64,000 nt of DNA, taken from JBAZTO01 sp041661865 (GTDB lineage Bacteria; Planctomycetota; Phycisphaerae; SM23-33). This document shows positions 26,693 to 37,735 of the stretch, one piece after another; position 1 is the stretch's first letter, and each line of letters opens with the position of its first letter. Made by a program: the position numbers and the translations under genes. Location: contig JBAZTO010000009.1 in the NCBI GenBank assembly GCA_041661865.1, forward strand, positions 1 through 64,000, written 5' to 3'. The notes under the pieces are model-generated. The model had not been told where the DNA came from and made no database searches. It was given only the letters and a program-made list of their open reading frames with translations.

Positions 26693-27505
26693 ATGAATCA
26701 CACAGGTCCGGTGGGAATCGTGACCGGCGCTTCCAGCGGCATCGGGATGGAGACAGCCATCGCGTTGGCTCGCAAGTCCTACGCGGTGGTGTTGGGCGCG
26801 CGGCGGGCCGACAAGCTGGCCGAGGTGGCCGGGGCCTGCGAGCGCGCCGGCGGCACGGCCCGCGCGATAGCCACCGACGTGACGCAGCGCGGGCAGGTGG
26901 AGGCCCTGGTGGCCGCGGCGGTCAGCGAATTTGGCCGCGTGGACGTGATGGTCAACAACGCCGGCGTGGGACTCTTCGAGCGCGTGCATGAGATGTCCGA
27001 GGCTGACCTGCGGGCGATCTTCGAGGTAAACTTCTTCGGCCTGTTTTACGGCTGCCAGGCGGTGGCGCCGCTGATGATGCGGCAGCGGAGCGGGCACATC
27101 TTCAACGTCTCCTCCATCATCGGCAAACGCGGCACGCCGTTCCACGGGGCCTACTGCGCGACCAAGTTCGCCGTCTGCGGGCTGTCAGACTCGATGCGCG
27201 TGGAAATGGCCCCTTACCGCGTCCGCGTGACCACGGTGCTGCCGGCCCTGACGGAGACGGAGTTCTTCCAGCAGTCCAAGCGCGGCCAGGCGGCGGGGTC
27301 GAGCTTCCAGAAGTTCAAGGGGCTTATGCCCGCCTCGACGGTGGCCCGGAAGATCGTCGCCGCGGTGGGCAAGAACCGGCCCGAGCTTGTCATCTCGCTG
27401 GGCGGCAAGGCGCTTGTGGCCCTGTCGGCCGTCTCGCCGAGACTGATCGACTGGGCAATGGGAATGTATCATGCCGACCTGATGAAACGGCTGAAGCTCG
27501 AATGA
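26693..27505 (+). CDS. Short-chain dehydrogenase/reductase
   Basis: This is a 270-residue classical SDR oxidoreductase. The cofactor motif TGASSGIGMETAIAL is near residues 10-24, with an R-rich loop (GARRADK) after beta-2 favouring NADP. NNAGVG, NVSSIIG and the catalytic YCATK follow. The substrate cannot be deduced. AGGAGG ends five bases before the ATG at 26693. A C-terminal amphipathic tail (LSAVSPRLIDWAMGMYHADLMKRLK) could touch membranes. No pathway partner is adjacent. Confidence 0.88.
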   Translation: MNHTGPVGIVTGASSGIGMETAIALARKSYAVVLGARRADKLAEVAGACERAGGTARAIATDVTQRGQVEALVAAAVSEFGRVDVMVNNAGVGLFERVHEMSEADLRAIFEVNFFGLFYGCQAVAPLMMRQRSGHIFNVSSIIGKRGTPFHGAYCATKFAVCGLSDSMRVEMAPYRVRVTTVLPALTETEFFQQSKRGQAAGSSFQKFKGLMPASTVARKIVAAVGKNRPELVISLGGKALVALSAVSPRLIDWAMGMYHADLMKRLKLE

Positions 27506-27560
27506 TGGGGCGTGGCGCCTGCTGCCGCGCCAGCCCGCGCCAACCTGCACGCGGAGGGCC

Positions 27561-27566
27561 TATAAT
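27561..27566 (+). promoter_or_regulatory. -10 element of the ACT-domain gene
   Basis: A consensus TATAAT lies 31 bases before the ATG at 27597. The predicted transcript start near 27573 leaves a leader with AAAGGA at 27583-27588. No clear -35 is seen. Confidence 0.4.
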
Positions 27567-27596
27567 GGATTGCTGTGTAAAGAAAGGACATAACCC

Positions 27597-28049
27597 ATGC
27601 ATGTCGAGACACAATTCTCGGTCTTTCTGATCAACCGACCCGGCGTCCTGGCCGCCGTCACCGGGGCCCTGGCCAAGGCCAAGGTCAACATCATTGCGCT
27701 GACGCTGGCCGATTCCGGCGAGCACGGGACGCTGCGGCTTATCACCGACAAGCCCGACAAGGCCCGCGCCGTGCTGGGCAAGGCCCACGACTATTGGTCC
27801 GAGACCGACGTGCTGGTGATGGAACTGAAGAACCAGTCCGGCGCCTTCGCGTCCGTCGCCCAACAGTTGGCCGACGAGCACGTGGACATCAGCTACGCCT
27901 ACTGCACCGGCGGCGCCAGCGGCGGGCGGACCACCGCGGTGTTCAAGGTGGCCAACCTCCTGCACGCCCAGAAGGCCCTGGATAGTTCCAAAGCCCTCGA
28001 TACCTGGACCAACCCGGTGAAATCCTCCTCGCGCCGAGGACGCACGTGA
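27597..28049 (+). CDS. Tandem ACT-domain protein
   Basis: The 150-residue protein consists of two ACT-type ligand-binding folds. The first is FSVFLINRPGVLAAVTGALAKAKVNIIALTL, a typical amino-acid-binding ACT sequence. The second is VMELKNQSGAFASVAQQLADEHVDISYAYC. It ends in a short basic tail (SSRRGRT). Stand-alone ACT proteins usually sense amino acids or regulate partner enzymes; the partner is unknown here. AAAGGA lies eight bases before the ATG. Confidence 0.85.
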   Translation: MHVETQFSVFLINRPGVLAAVTGALAKAKVNIIALTLADSGEHGTLRLITDKPDKARAVLGKAHDYWSETDVLVMELKNQSGAFASVAQQLADEHVDISYAYCTGGASGGRTTAVFKVANLLHAQKALDSSKALDTWTNPVKSSSRRGRT

Positions 28050-28440
28050 GGCGGACACGTCGGCCTTGCATGCTCATCGGCTCGCGGCTTACTTAGGGGA
28101 TCTAACAAAACGCCGTAGCACGGGCGTCTCGCCCGTGATACTCATGGGCAAGATGCCCATGCTACGTTTTGTTAGAGTCCCTTAACCGGATGAACCCCCT
28201 CAGTGCATTGTCCCTGCACCCATCCCAACAGTTTGGAGCGACGCGACTTATGGAGCCAGCCGGAACTGCCTGCAAGCACATAACTTACAGGCATCAAAAC
28301 ATCCGTCTAACGCGGGCTTTGGGCTGGCTATTTTGCGCGCGATCCGCCATAATATGTCGTTGGGTTTCGCGTGTCTCTCCCGAGGTACGAAGTAGGCGAA
28401 AAATGGCACTGTATCGGCACACAATTGGAGGCGGACGCTG
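28050..28440 (+). other. Intergenic region before gyrB, with a family B element
   Basis: Besides the repeat at 28092-28185, nothing clearly functional is visible. I looked for DnaA boxes (TTATCCACA type) because gyrB is often near the origin, and saw none. The A+T-richer DNA just before gyrB contains CATAAT at 28349-28354, a possible -10 without a good -35. GGAGGCGG lies ahead of the gyrB ATG. Confidence 0.5.
28092..28185. repeat. Complete palindromic element with inverted ends (family B, copy 4)
   Basis: The ends are GGGGATCTAACAAAACGCCG and the inverted GCTACGTTTTGTTAGAGTCC. The inside holds CACGGGCGTCTCGCCCGTG and CATGGGCAAGATGCCCATG hairpins. The flanks repeat CTTA (28092-28095 and about 28182-28185), consistent with a short target-site duplication. 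It is the best-preserved copy of the family. Confidence 0.75.
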
Positions 28441-30924
<2,484 letters not shown>

Positions 30925-30937
30925 GACCCGTGCCCGT

Positions 30938-31034
30938 GGTAGGGCACGCAACTTGTTGCACGCGGGATTGGCCACAATTGTAGGGCGTGCTTACCAGCAC
31001 GCGAAATACCCTCGTGCAAGTATGCACGACCTAC
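30938..31034. repeat. Palindromic repeat cluster (family A, copy 3)
   Basis: Three hairpin units follow each other: GGCACGCAACTTGTTGCACG, CGTGCTTACCAGCACG and CGTGCAAGTATGCACG, joined by GGATTGGCCACAATTGTAGG-type linkers. The same order recurs at 33794 onward. It lies directly between gyrB and the uronate-isomerase-like gene. Confidence 0.8.
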
Positions 31035-31075
31035 GACCGTGGTGCAGTTTTCGCCCTGTTACAAGGAGAAAGACC

Positions 31076-32329
31076 ATGACCCGACTCAACGACTTCGCCG
31101 CCGTGGAAGCCGCCGTGCGCCAAGCCGTCGCCACGACGACCCTCAGCGATATCCACACCCACCTCTTCCCGCCCAGCCACGGCAAGTTGCTGCTGTGGGG
31201 CGTGGACGAACTGCTGACCTACCACTACCTGGTGGCCGAGCTGTTCACCGTCGCGCCGCGCGAGTGGACGCTCGAGAAGTTCTGGAAGCTGTCCAAGACC
31301 GCCCAGGCCGACCTGATCTGGGAGCACATCTTCCTCAGGCACGGCCCGCTTTCCGAGGCTGCCCGCGGCGTGCTGACCACGCTGTCGGCCCTGGGGCTGG
31401 ACGTGGCCTCGCGCGACCTGGGCGCGATTCGCAAATGGTTCGCCGCCCAGAACGCCGAGGGCTACATTCGCAAGGTCTTCCAGGTGGCCAACCTCGACTA
31501 CGCGATCATGACCAACAACCCCTTCATTGCCGAAGAGGCCGGCTACTGGCAGAAGAACCTGCCCAGCATGGATTGCTTCAAGACCGCCCTTCGCATCGAC
31601 ACGCTGATCCTGGACTGGCCCGCAGCCGCCAAGGCCATGCGCGCCGCGGGATACAAGACGGCCGCCGCCGGCGGGGCCCCCAGCTTCGCCGCGGCCCGCA
31701 AGTTCCTGACCGATTGGGCCAGGCGGCTCAAGCCCGTCTACATGGCCGCCTCGCTGCCGCCGGATTTCGCCTATCCCTCCAGGGCCATGAGTTCCAAGGT
31801 GCTGGACAAGGTCGTCATTCCCGTGGCCCAGGAACTGGGCCTGCCGGTGGCGATGATGATCGGCGTCCGCAAGAAGGTCAACCCTGCCCTGGGCGACGGC
31901 GGCGACGGCGTGGGCGTGGCCGACATGACCTCGGTGCAGTCGCTCTGCCAGAGCTATCCCAAGGCCAAGTTCATCGTCACGGTGCTGTCGCGCGTCAACC
32001 AGCATGAGCTGTGCGTGCTGGCGCGGAAGTTCGGCAACCTGCACGTCGAGGGCTGCTGGTGGTTCTGCAACAACCCCAGCATCATCGACGAGACGACGCG
32101 GATGCGAATCGAGCTGCTGGGCACGGCCTTCACCGCCCAGCACAGCGACGCCCGCGTGCTCGACCAGCTCATCTACAAGTGGGCCCACACCCGCGCGATC
32201 CTGGCCAACGTGCTGAGCGACAAGTACCGCGAGCAATTCCAGACCGGCTGGCGAACCAGCGCCGAGGAGATCCGGCGCGACGTCCGCACGCTGCTGGGCG
32301 GCTCGTTCGAGGCCTTCTGCGGGAAATAG
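31076..32329 (+). CDS. Uronate-isomerase-like amidohydrolase-fold protein
   Basis: The 417-residue protein begins with the metal-binding IHTHLFPP of the amidohydrolase superfamily. It shares with glucuronate isomerase (UxaC) the LLLWGVDELLTYHYL segment and a late CWWFCNNP segment. It may isomerise or cleave a sugar acid, but the substrate cannot be fixed from sequence. AAGGAG at 31063-31068 supports the ATG at 31076; sequence upstream in the same frame is repeat DNA. It is followed by a URO-D-like gene after another palindrome cluster. Confidence 0.7.
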   Translation: MTRLNDFAAVEAAVRQAVATTTLSDIHTHLFPPSHGKLLLWGVDELLTYHYLVAELFTVAPREWTLEKFWKLSKTAQADLIWEHIFLRHGPLSEAARGVLTTLSALGLDVASRDLGAIRKWFAAQNAEGYIRKVFQVANLDYAIMTNNPFIAEEAGYWQKNLPSMDCFKTALRIDTLILDWPAAAKAMRAAGYKTAAAGGAPSFAAARKFLTDWARRLKPVYMAASLPPDFAYPSRAMSSKVLDKVVIPVAQELGLPVAMMIGVRKKVNPALGDGGDGVGVADMTSVQSLCQSYPKAKFIVTVLSRVNQHELCVLARKFGNLHVEGCWWFCNNPSIIDETTRMRIELLGTAFTAQHSDARVLDQLIYKWAHTRAILANVLSDKYREQFQTGWRTSAEEIRRDVRTLLGGSFEAFCGK

Positions 32330-32352
32330 CAGTGGCAGGGCGCGCCGCATCC

Positions 32353-32452
32353 GTAGGGCGTGCAACTTGTTGCACGCGGAATTGGCCGCAATTGTAGGGC
32401 GTGCTTACCAGCACGCGGAAGGCCCCCGCTCGCTTTGCGCTCGCGGCTAGTT
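32353..32452. repeat. Palindromic repeat cluster (families A and E, copy 4)
   Basis: GTAGGGCGTGCAACTTGTTG is followed by CGTGCTTACCAGCACG and an inverted family E unit (CGCTCGCTTTGCGCTCGCGG). It separates two co-directional genes. Confidence 0.8.
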
Positions 32453-32483
32453 GAAGAGGGCCACTGGAAAGAGAGAGACCGCC

Positions 32484-33761
32484 ATGCCCGCTTCCGGCCG
32501 ACAGAATACGGACCTTTCCCCGCAGGACTGCGACGTGCTGCGACGGCTGGCGTGCGAACTGGCCCAGGTCGCGCAGCAAGGCGTCCACAAGGACAAGGCG
32601 CGGCTGTGGACGGCGCTCAACGCCCTCGATCCGACCCGCCCGCTGGTGCTGATCGACCAGATACCCTGGCACGAGATGAATGTGGGCGACGAGTTGGACC
32701 TCCAATGCACCGGTCCCTGGGCGCGGCAGCATGAGCAGTCCCTGCGGCGCACGCTCTACCAGTGGCGGCACATGCCGGCAGACATGGTTGTGCCGGAATA
32801 CGTATCCTGCCCGTTGGCCATCACCAACACCGGCTACGGCCTGGCCGAGGATGTGGACGTCGTCCGCACCGACCCCGCCAGCTCCGTCGTCAGCCGGCAC
32901 TTTCACCGCCAGATCATCGAGCCGGCCGACATCGAAAAAATCCAGATGCCCCGCGTCAGCCTCGACCCGGCGGCGACCGACGCTCGATTCCACCGGATGC
33001 AGGAAGTCTACGCGGGCATCCTGCCGGTGCGCAAGGAGGGCATCAAGCACATCTGGTACACCCCGTGGGACGAGCTGATCCGCTGGTGGGGTGTCGAGGA
33101 AGCGATGATGGACCTGGTTCTGCGGCCGGAGATGGTCCACGAGGCCGTCGCCCGCTGCGCCGCGTCCATGAACAGCGGCCTGGACCAGATGGAAAAACTC
33201 AACCTGCTGTCGCTCGGCAACGATCACACCATCATCGGCTCGGGCGGCTACGGCTTCAGCTCGCAGTTGCCGGCGGAGGGTTTCGACCCGCGGCACGTCA
33301 GGCCCATCGACAACTGGGGATGCTCCAACGCCCAGATTTTCTCCCAGGTCTCGCCGGAGATGCACTGGGACTTCGCCCTCCGCCACGACATCCCCTGGCT
33401 GAGCCGCTGGGGGCTCAACTACTACGGCTGCTGCGAGCCGCTGCACCACAAGGTCGATATCCTGCGGCGAATCCCGCGCCTCCGAAAAATCTCCATGAGT
33501 CCGTGGATCGATGTGGACAAGGCCGTCGAAGCCGTCGGGGCCGACTTCGTCTTCAGTTGCAAGCCCAACCCGGCCATCCTCGCCGAGGACACCTGGCGTC
33601 CGCGGCAGGCAAGGGCGGAGCTTCGCGCGGTGCTGGAGAAGGCCCGCCCCTGCCGCGTGGAGATCATCCTCAAGGACATCTCGACCGTCCGCTGCCAGCC
33701 CCAGCGGCTGTGGCAGTGGCAGGAAATGGCCATGGAACTGGCCGAGCAATTCGCGCCCTGA
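32484..33761 (+). CDS. URO-D-like (uroporphyrinogen decarboxylase superfamily) protein
   Basis: The 425-residue protein belongs to the URO-D/MtaA-like barrel superfamily. It contains PLVLIDQIPW, HIWYTPWDELIRWWGVEEAM, MSPWIDVDKAVEAVGADFVFSCKPNP and a C-terminal CRVEIILKDISTV segment. It lacks the RxxGRxLP N terminus of true haem-pathway HemE, so it is more likely a methyl- or sugar-related relative of unknown substrate. GAGAGAGACC precedes the ATG at 32484. The preceding uronate-isomerase-like gene is co-directional, and the pair may act together. Confidence 0.72.
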   Translation: MPASGRQNTDLSPQDCDVLRRLACELAQVAQQGVHKDKARLWTALNALDPTRPLVLIDQIPWHEMNVGDELDLQCTGPWARQHEQSLRRTLYQWRHMPADMVVPEYVSCPLAITNTGYGLAEDVDVVRTDPASSVVSRHFHRQIIEPADIEKIQMPRVSLDPAATDARFHRMQEVYAGILPVRKEGIKHIWYTPWDELIRWWGVEEAMMDLVLRPEMVHEAVARCAASMNSGLDQMEKLNLLSLGNDHTIIGSGGYGFSSQLPAEGFDPRHVRPIDNWGCSNAQIFSQVSPEMHWDFALRHDIPWLSRWGLNYYGCCEPLHHKVDILRRIPRLRKISMSPWIDVDKAVEAVGADFVFSCKPNPAILAEDTWRPRQARAELRAVLEKARPCRVEIILKDISTVRCQPQRLWQWQEMAMELAEQFAP

Positions 33762-33793
33762 CGCCGCAGCCGTTTGCGGACAGGATCGCAACT

Positions 33794-34018
33794 GTAGGGC
33801 GTGCAACTTGTTGCACGCGGGACTGGCCGCAATTGTAGAGCGTGCTTACCAGCACGCGGAATCCCCTCGTGCAAGTATGCACGACCTACGCGATATTAGG
33901 GAGGTGGAGTTCCAACTCCACCTCATTTCGTTCGTCCTGGACATCCTCGCGGCGGGGTAGGAACTCCGCCGCGCGTCTGCAACGTGTTGCATGCGGAATA
34001 CCCCCGCTCGCGGCTAGT
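33794..34018. repeat. Palindromic repeat cluster (family A, copy 5, longest)
   Basis: The units in order are CGTGCAACTTGTTGCACG, CGTGCTTACCAGCACG, CGTGCAAGTATGCACG, GGTGGAGTTCCAACTCCACC, GGCGGGGTAGGAACTCCGCC, a degenerate CTGCAACGTGTTGCATG, and a truncated family E unit. It fills the gap between the convergent URO-D-like and dnaB genes. Confidence 0.8.
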
Positions 34019-34041
34019 CACAGTTCGACCTGCGCCTGAGG

Positions 34042-35436
34042 TTAGAACTCGGCCGGGAAGCCCTCTGTGGCGGCCATCTCGAAGCGGGTACAGTTGCTCA
34101 GGAAGGTCAACTTCACCACGCCGGTGGGGCCGTTGCGCTGCTTCTCGACAATCAACTCGGTCAGACCGGTGGGAGCGTAGGCGTCGTCGCCCTTGTGGTA
34201 GTAGTCCTCGCAGTGCAGCAGCGTGACCACGTCGGCGTCCTGCTCGATGGAGCCCGACTCGCGCAGGTCGCTCATTCGCGGCCGGTGGGTGGGTCGGTCG
34301 GTAGGCCCGCGGTTAAGCTGTGCGGCGCAGATGATGGGGATCTTCAACTCGCGGGCCAGTGCCTTGATGCCTCGGGAAATCTCGGTGATCTGTTCCTGCC
34401 GGCTGTCGGCCCGGCCGCTGTAGGTCATGAGCTGGAGGTAGTCCAGGAAGATGCACTTGACCTGGTGGGCCGCGGCCAGGCGGCGGGCCTTGGCGCGAAG
34501 CTGAAGGATTGTCAGCAGCGGCGAGTCGTCGATGTACATGGGCGCCTGTTCCAGGTCGCCCGCAGCCAGTTGGAGACGGGTCCAGTCTTCGGCGGAGATC
34601 ATCCCGCGGCGCATCTGCCGCAGATCGTAGCGGGCGTGGCTGGCCAGCAGTCGCTGGGCCAACTGCTCCTTGGACATTTCCAGCGAGAATATCGCCACCG
34701 GGGCCTTGTCCAGCACGGCCATGTTCTCAGCCAGGTTCAGCAGCAGGCTGGTCTTGCCCATCGACGGGCGGGCAGCCAGGATAATCATGTCACCGGCCTG
34801 GAAGCCGCTGGTCATCTCGTCCAGCGGAGTGTAGCCGCTGGCCAAGCCGGTGACCATCTGGCCGTCGTTCTCCTGGAGTGATTCAAAGGTCTTCTGCAGC
34901 AGGCCTTTAATGCAGACCGCTTCGGCGCCGACGTGCTGGGAGGCGATCTCAGAGATGTGCGACTCGGCCCGATCGACCACTTCGCCCGCCTCGTCGCGGG
35001 CCTCGTACGCGTCCTGCACCATCTCGGTGCCCGCCACGATCAGTTCGCGGAGCATGGCCTTGTCGCGGACGATCCGGGCGTAGTATTCGGCGTTGGCGGC
35101 GCTGGGCACGCCCTCGGCCAGGGCGACGATGTACTCCACCCCGCCGACCTGCTCCAACTGCTTGCGGGTGGACAGTTCGTCCCGCAGCAGGACCAGGTCG
35201 ATGGGCTTGCCCACCTGGCGCATGTCCACCAGCGTCTGGTAAATCAACTGGTGGGCCGGGCGATAGAAGTGGTCTGTATTGGTGATCTGGACGACAATGT
35301 CAATGCACGGGGCGTGCAGAACCATGGAGCCCAGCACGCACGCCTCGGCCTCGATGGACTGGGGCGGGACGCGCTGCAATACCGCGTTGGCGGCTGCCGC
35401 CTTGGCTCCATCAATGTTGACCTGTGCGGTCGTCAT
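34042..35436 (-). CDS. dnaB: Replicative DNA helicase
   Basis: DnaB unwinds DNA at the replication fork as a hexamer. The 464-residue protein has the N-terminal primase-interacting domain (QSIEAEACVLGSMVL). The RecA-like core carries Walker A ARPSMGKTSLLLN (near residues 222-234), the IFSLEMSKEQLAQR helix, Walker B CIFLDYLQLM and a late SDLRESGSIEQDADVV. AGGGAAGG precedes the ATG. It is the last gene of the minus-strand rpsF-ssb-rpsR-rplI-dnaB cluster, an arrangement common in bacteria. Confidence 0.96.
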   Translation of the reverse strand: MTTAQVNIDGAKAAAANAVLQRVPPQSIEAEACVLGSMVLHAPCIDIVVQITNTDHFYRPAHQLIYQTLVDMRQVGKPIDLVLLRDELSTRKQLEQVGGVEYIVALAEGVPSAANAEYYARIVRDKAMLRELIVAGTEMVQDAYEARDEAGEVVDRAESHISEIASQHVGAEAVCIKGLLQKTFESLQENDGQMVTGLASGYTPLDEMTSGFQAGDMIILAARPSMGKTSLLLNLAENMAVLDKAPVAIFSLEMSKEQLAQRLLASHARYDLRQMRRGMISAEDWTRLQLAAGDLEQAPMYIDDSPLLTILQLRAKARRLAAAHQVKCIFLDYLQLMTYSGRADSRQEQITEISRGIKALARELKIPIICAAQLNRGPTDRPTHRPRMSDLRESGSIEQDADVVTLLHCEDYYHKGDDAYAPTGLTELIVEKQRNGPTGVVKLTFLSNCTRFEMAATEGFPAEF

Positions 35437-35545
35437 TGCCTTCCCTGGCCTCTAGTTGCCAGCCCTGCCGGGTCGGGTGTGTGCATCCCAGGTCAAACGT
35501 GGCTGCAGACACCGCAACCACGGCACCCGGCATCTGTTATCCGCC

Positions 35546-36052
35546 TTACTCCGCCTCGGACTGCTCAGTCGGCTGGGACGGACTCTGGGCCGTCTCCTGG
35601 CCTTCTTCACGGATCGGGACGACCCACACGTGGATCACGGACTTGATGTCCTCGCCGAACAGCAGCTCGACATCGTATTTATCCAACCGGCGAATGGGCG
35701 AGTCAAGCAGAATGTTTTCGACCTCGACGAAGAGATTCATCTCCGCCAGGGCCGCCACAAGCTGGGCCGGCCCGATCGAGCCGTAGAGGTGTCCTTCCTC
35801 GTTGGCCCGGACGGTGAGGGTGATCTCCTTGTCGCGAATGGCGGCCGCCCGGGCCTCGAGTTCGCCGCGCATCTTGGCCAGCTCTTCGAGGTACCTGGCC
35901 TTCTCGGCCTCGACAACCTTGAGGTTGCCCGCGGTGGGCTGCACGGCCAGGTGGTGAGGCAGGAGGTAGTTGCGGGCGTACCCCGCCTTGACCTCGACGA
36001 CCTCGCCGATCTTGCCCAGTTTCGACACGTTTCTGCGAAGCAGCACTTTCAT
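35546..36052 (-). CDS. rplI: 50S ribosomal protein bL9
   Basis: The N-terminal domain MKVLLRRNVSKLGKIGEVVEVKAGYARNYLLP is diagnostic of bL9, which binds 23S rRNA near the L1 stalk. The long connecting helix (VVEAEKARYLEELAKMRGEL) and the C-terminal domain follow. At 168 residues it exceeds the usual ~148 because of an acidic tail (EEGQETAQSPSQPTEQSEAE). GGAGAAGA precedes the ATG. It lies in the standard place between rpsR and dnaB. Confidence 0.95.
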   Translation of the reverse strand: MKVLLRRNVSKLGKIGEVVEVKAGYARNYLLPHHLAVQPTAGNLKVVEAEKARYLEELAKMRGELEARAAAIRDKEITLTVRANEEGHLYGSIGPAQLVAALAEMNLFVEVENILLDSPIRRLDKYDVELLFGEDIKSVIHVWVVPIREEGQETAQSPSQPTEQSEAE

Positions 36053-36251
36053 GCGATCTTCTCCAATTCAGTTTCACTTAGCCGCGAATTGCGCGAATGA
36101 CGCGGAAGACAACCGCTCACAAGTCGCACATTTCAAGGCCTACTTCACGTTCTTCGACATCCGGCTTTCCGGTGCTACCCGGCTTGAATCCAATCAGGCC
36201 GCAGCTCGATGTTGATTCGCGCCGGCGCGGCCTGGTCTTGGCAAGCCGCTA

Positions 36252-36521
36252 TCAGCCGACGTAGGGCATCAGCGCCAGGAACCTGGCCCGCTTGATGGCC
36301 CGCTTGCACGAGCGCTGGTGCGGGGCGCAATTGCCGCTCCGCTTGCGACTGTAGAGCTTGCCCTGCTGGGTCGTCAGCTTGCTCAGCGAGGCGATGTCCT
36401 TGTAGTCCACTTCCTTGACCTTGTCGCGGCAGAAACGGCACTTGGCCTGCTCGCGGACTCGGGTCTTCTTCTTGCGCTTTGCCGCGCCGGGCCGAGGCGG
36501 AAACTTCTTCTTTATGAACAT
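36252..36521 (-). CDS. rpsR: 30S ribosomal protein bS18 (zinc-type)
   Basis: The 89-residue protein is basic and carries the bS18 core KEVDYKDIASLSKLTTQQGK and AIKRARFLALMPY. It has a CRFC pair and later Cys residues in NCAPHQRSCKRA, so it is the C+ paralogue that can bind zinc. Such forms are often replaced by a C- copy when zinc is scarce. The ATG at 36521 is chosen because homologues begin near here and AAGGA lies upstream; an in-frame extension to 36554 is unlikely. Confidence 0.94.
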   Translation of the reverse strand: MFIKKKFPPRPGAAKRKKKTRVREQAKCRFCRDKVKEVDYKDIASLSKLTTQQGKLYSRKRSGNCAPHQRSCKRAIKRARFLALMPYVG

Positions 36522-36612
36522 GATTACTCTTCCTTTGTCTCTTTCCTGCCACACGCGTCAGTCATCGTGACGGGTGGCTTGGGTCACGTGTGAACAAACA
36601 AAAACATCCGTC

Positions 36613-37068
36613 TCAGAACGGAATGCCGTCACCGCCGCCCTCCTCCATCGGAGGGGCCGGTTCACTCATCTCGCCGCTATCGGGAGCGGCCTGCTGGGCG
36701 TGGGCCGCCGGGGCGGCGCCGCCGGGACGCGGGGCGCCGGGGGCGCCGAGGAACTGGAAGCCCTCGACCACCACGCGGTGCTTGCTCCGCTTGACGCCGT
36801 CCTTGCCTTCCCACGTGTCGTATTGCAGGCGACCTTCAACCAGCACGCTCTTGCCCTTCTGGAGGTACTGGGCGATGGTCTCGGCCTGCTTGCCGTAGGC
36901 GCGGCAGTCGATGAAGCATGTTTCCTCGCGCTGCTGGCCGTCCTGGCCGCGCCAGCGGCGGTTGACCGCCAGGCCGAACTCCGCCACCGGCATCTGCGAG
37001 GGCAGATAGCTGGTCTGCGGATCCCGCGTCAGGTTGCCTACCAAAATGATCTTGTTGTAATTGGCCAT
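36613..37068 (-). CDS. ssb: Single-stranded DNA-binding protein
   Basis: The 151-residue protein has an N-terminal OB fold (MANYNKIILVGNLTRDPQ, FGLAVNRRWRGQDG, FIDCRAYGKQAETIAQYL, VLVEGRLQYDTWEGKDG). A Pro/Gly/Ala-rich linker follows, then the conserved acidic protein-interaction tip ending DGIPF. It coats single-stranded DNA in replication and repair. AGGGAG precedes the ATG. It lies between rpsF and rpsR as in most bacteria. Confidence 0.96.
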   Translation of the reverse strand: MANYNKIILVGNLTRDPQTSYLPSQMPVAEFGLAVNRRWRGQDGQQREETCFIDCRAYGKQAETIAQYLQKGKSVLVEGRLQYDTWEGKDGVKRSKHRVVVEGFQFLGAPGAPRPGGAAPAAHAQQAAPDSGEMSEPAPPMEEGGGDGIPF

Positions 37069-37126
37069 GTCTGCTCCCTAGTTGGGGGTTTGCGTCACGG
37101 CAGTTAACGGATCAGCGACGGTGCGA

Positions 37127-37648
37127 TTAGGCCTCGCCGTTGGTCTCGCCGGCAGCTTCCTCGCCGCCCTCGGCAGCGCCGGCCGCCTCGGGGGCCGGGC
37201 CCTCGAACCGCGGCCTGAAGCCGCCGCGACCGCCACCGCCGCCACCGCGGCTGTAACGGGCATATTCGGCTTCGCTTTCGGCGGCCCGGGCCTCGGGATC
37301 AAACGCCATCGGCGGCTTGGCCGTCGAGGCCGTCTCGGTGTCGATCTCCTGCTGGGTGAGCTTCTCGCGCCGCAGAATCAGCACGCGGAGAAATCGCTCG
37401 TCCAACTGGCAGTCGTGCTCGATCTCGACGACCTTCAACGGATCGGCCTTGAAGAACGTCAGGACGTAGAGCCCGCGCTTGTGCTTGTTGATGGTGTACG
37501 TCATCCGCCGCTCGTCCCAGGCCTTGAGCATCAACACCTCGGCCTCGTAGCGGGCCAGGATGTCGCGGACCGGCTCGGAGGCCACCTGGAAATCCACGCC
37601 GGTGGTCGAGAGCACAAACATTCCTTCGTAGGACCTCTTGTTTTCCAT
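37127..37648 (-). CDS. rpsF: 30S ribosomal protein bS6
   Basis: The first 100 residues are the bS6 fold (YEGMFVLSTTGVDFQ, RMTYTINKHKRGLYVLTFF, DERFLRVLILRR), which pairs with bS18 on the platform of the small subunit. At 173 residues it is longer than usual: a disordered extension contains YSRGGGGGGRGGFRPRFEG and an acidic end. The RGG-like stretch suggests extra RNA contact. It leads the rpsF-ssb-rpsR-rplI-dnaB run. Confidence 0.94.
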   Translation of the reverse strand: MENKRSYEGMFVLSTTGVDFQVASEPVRDILARYEAEVLMLKAWDERRMTYTINKHKRGLYVLTFFKADPLKVVEIEHDCQLDERFLRVLILRREKLTQQEIDTETASTAKPPMAFDPEARAAESEAEYARYSRGGGGGGRGGFRPRFEGPAPEAAGAAEGGEEAAGETNGEA

Positions 37649-37735
37649 TTTCGACTTCCGTTCTTGGCTAAGATACCTTTGCCTGTATAACTTCCCAAAC
37701 TGCCCGACACATCCGCTTGCTGATCCGCGGAGTTT

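Noticed and set aside
28184..28440. Replication origin next to gyrB
   Set aside because: No DnaA-box cluster or A+T-rich unwinding region was seen, and dnaA is not nearby; only the parS-like site hints at origin proximity.
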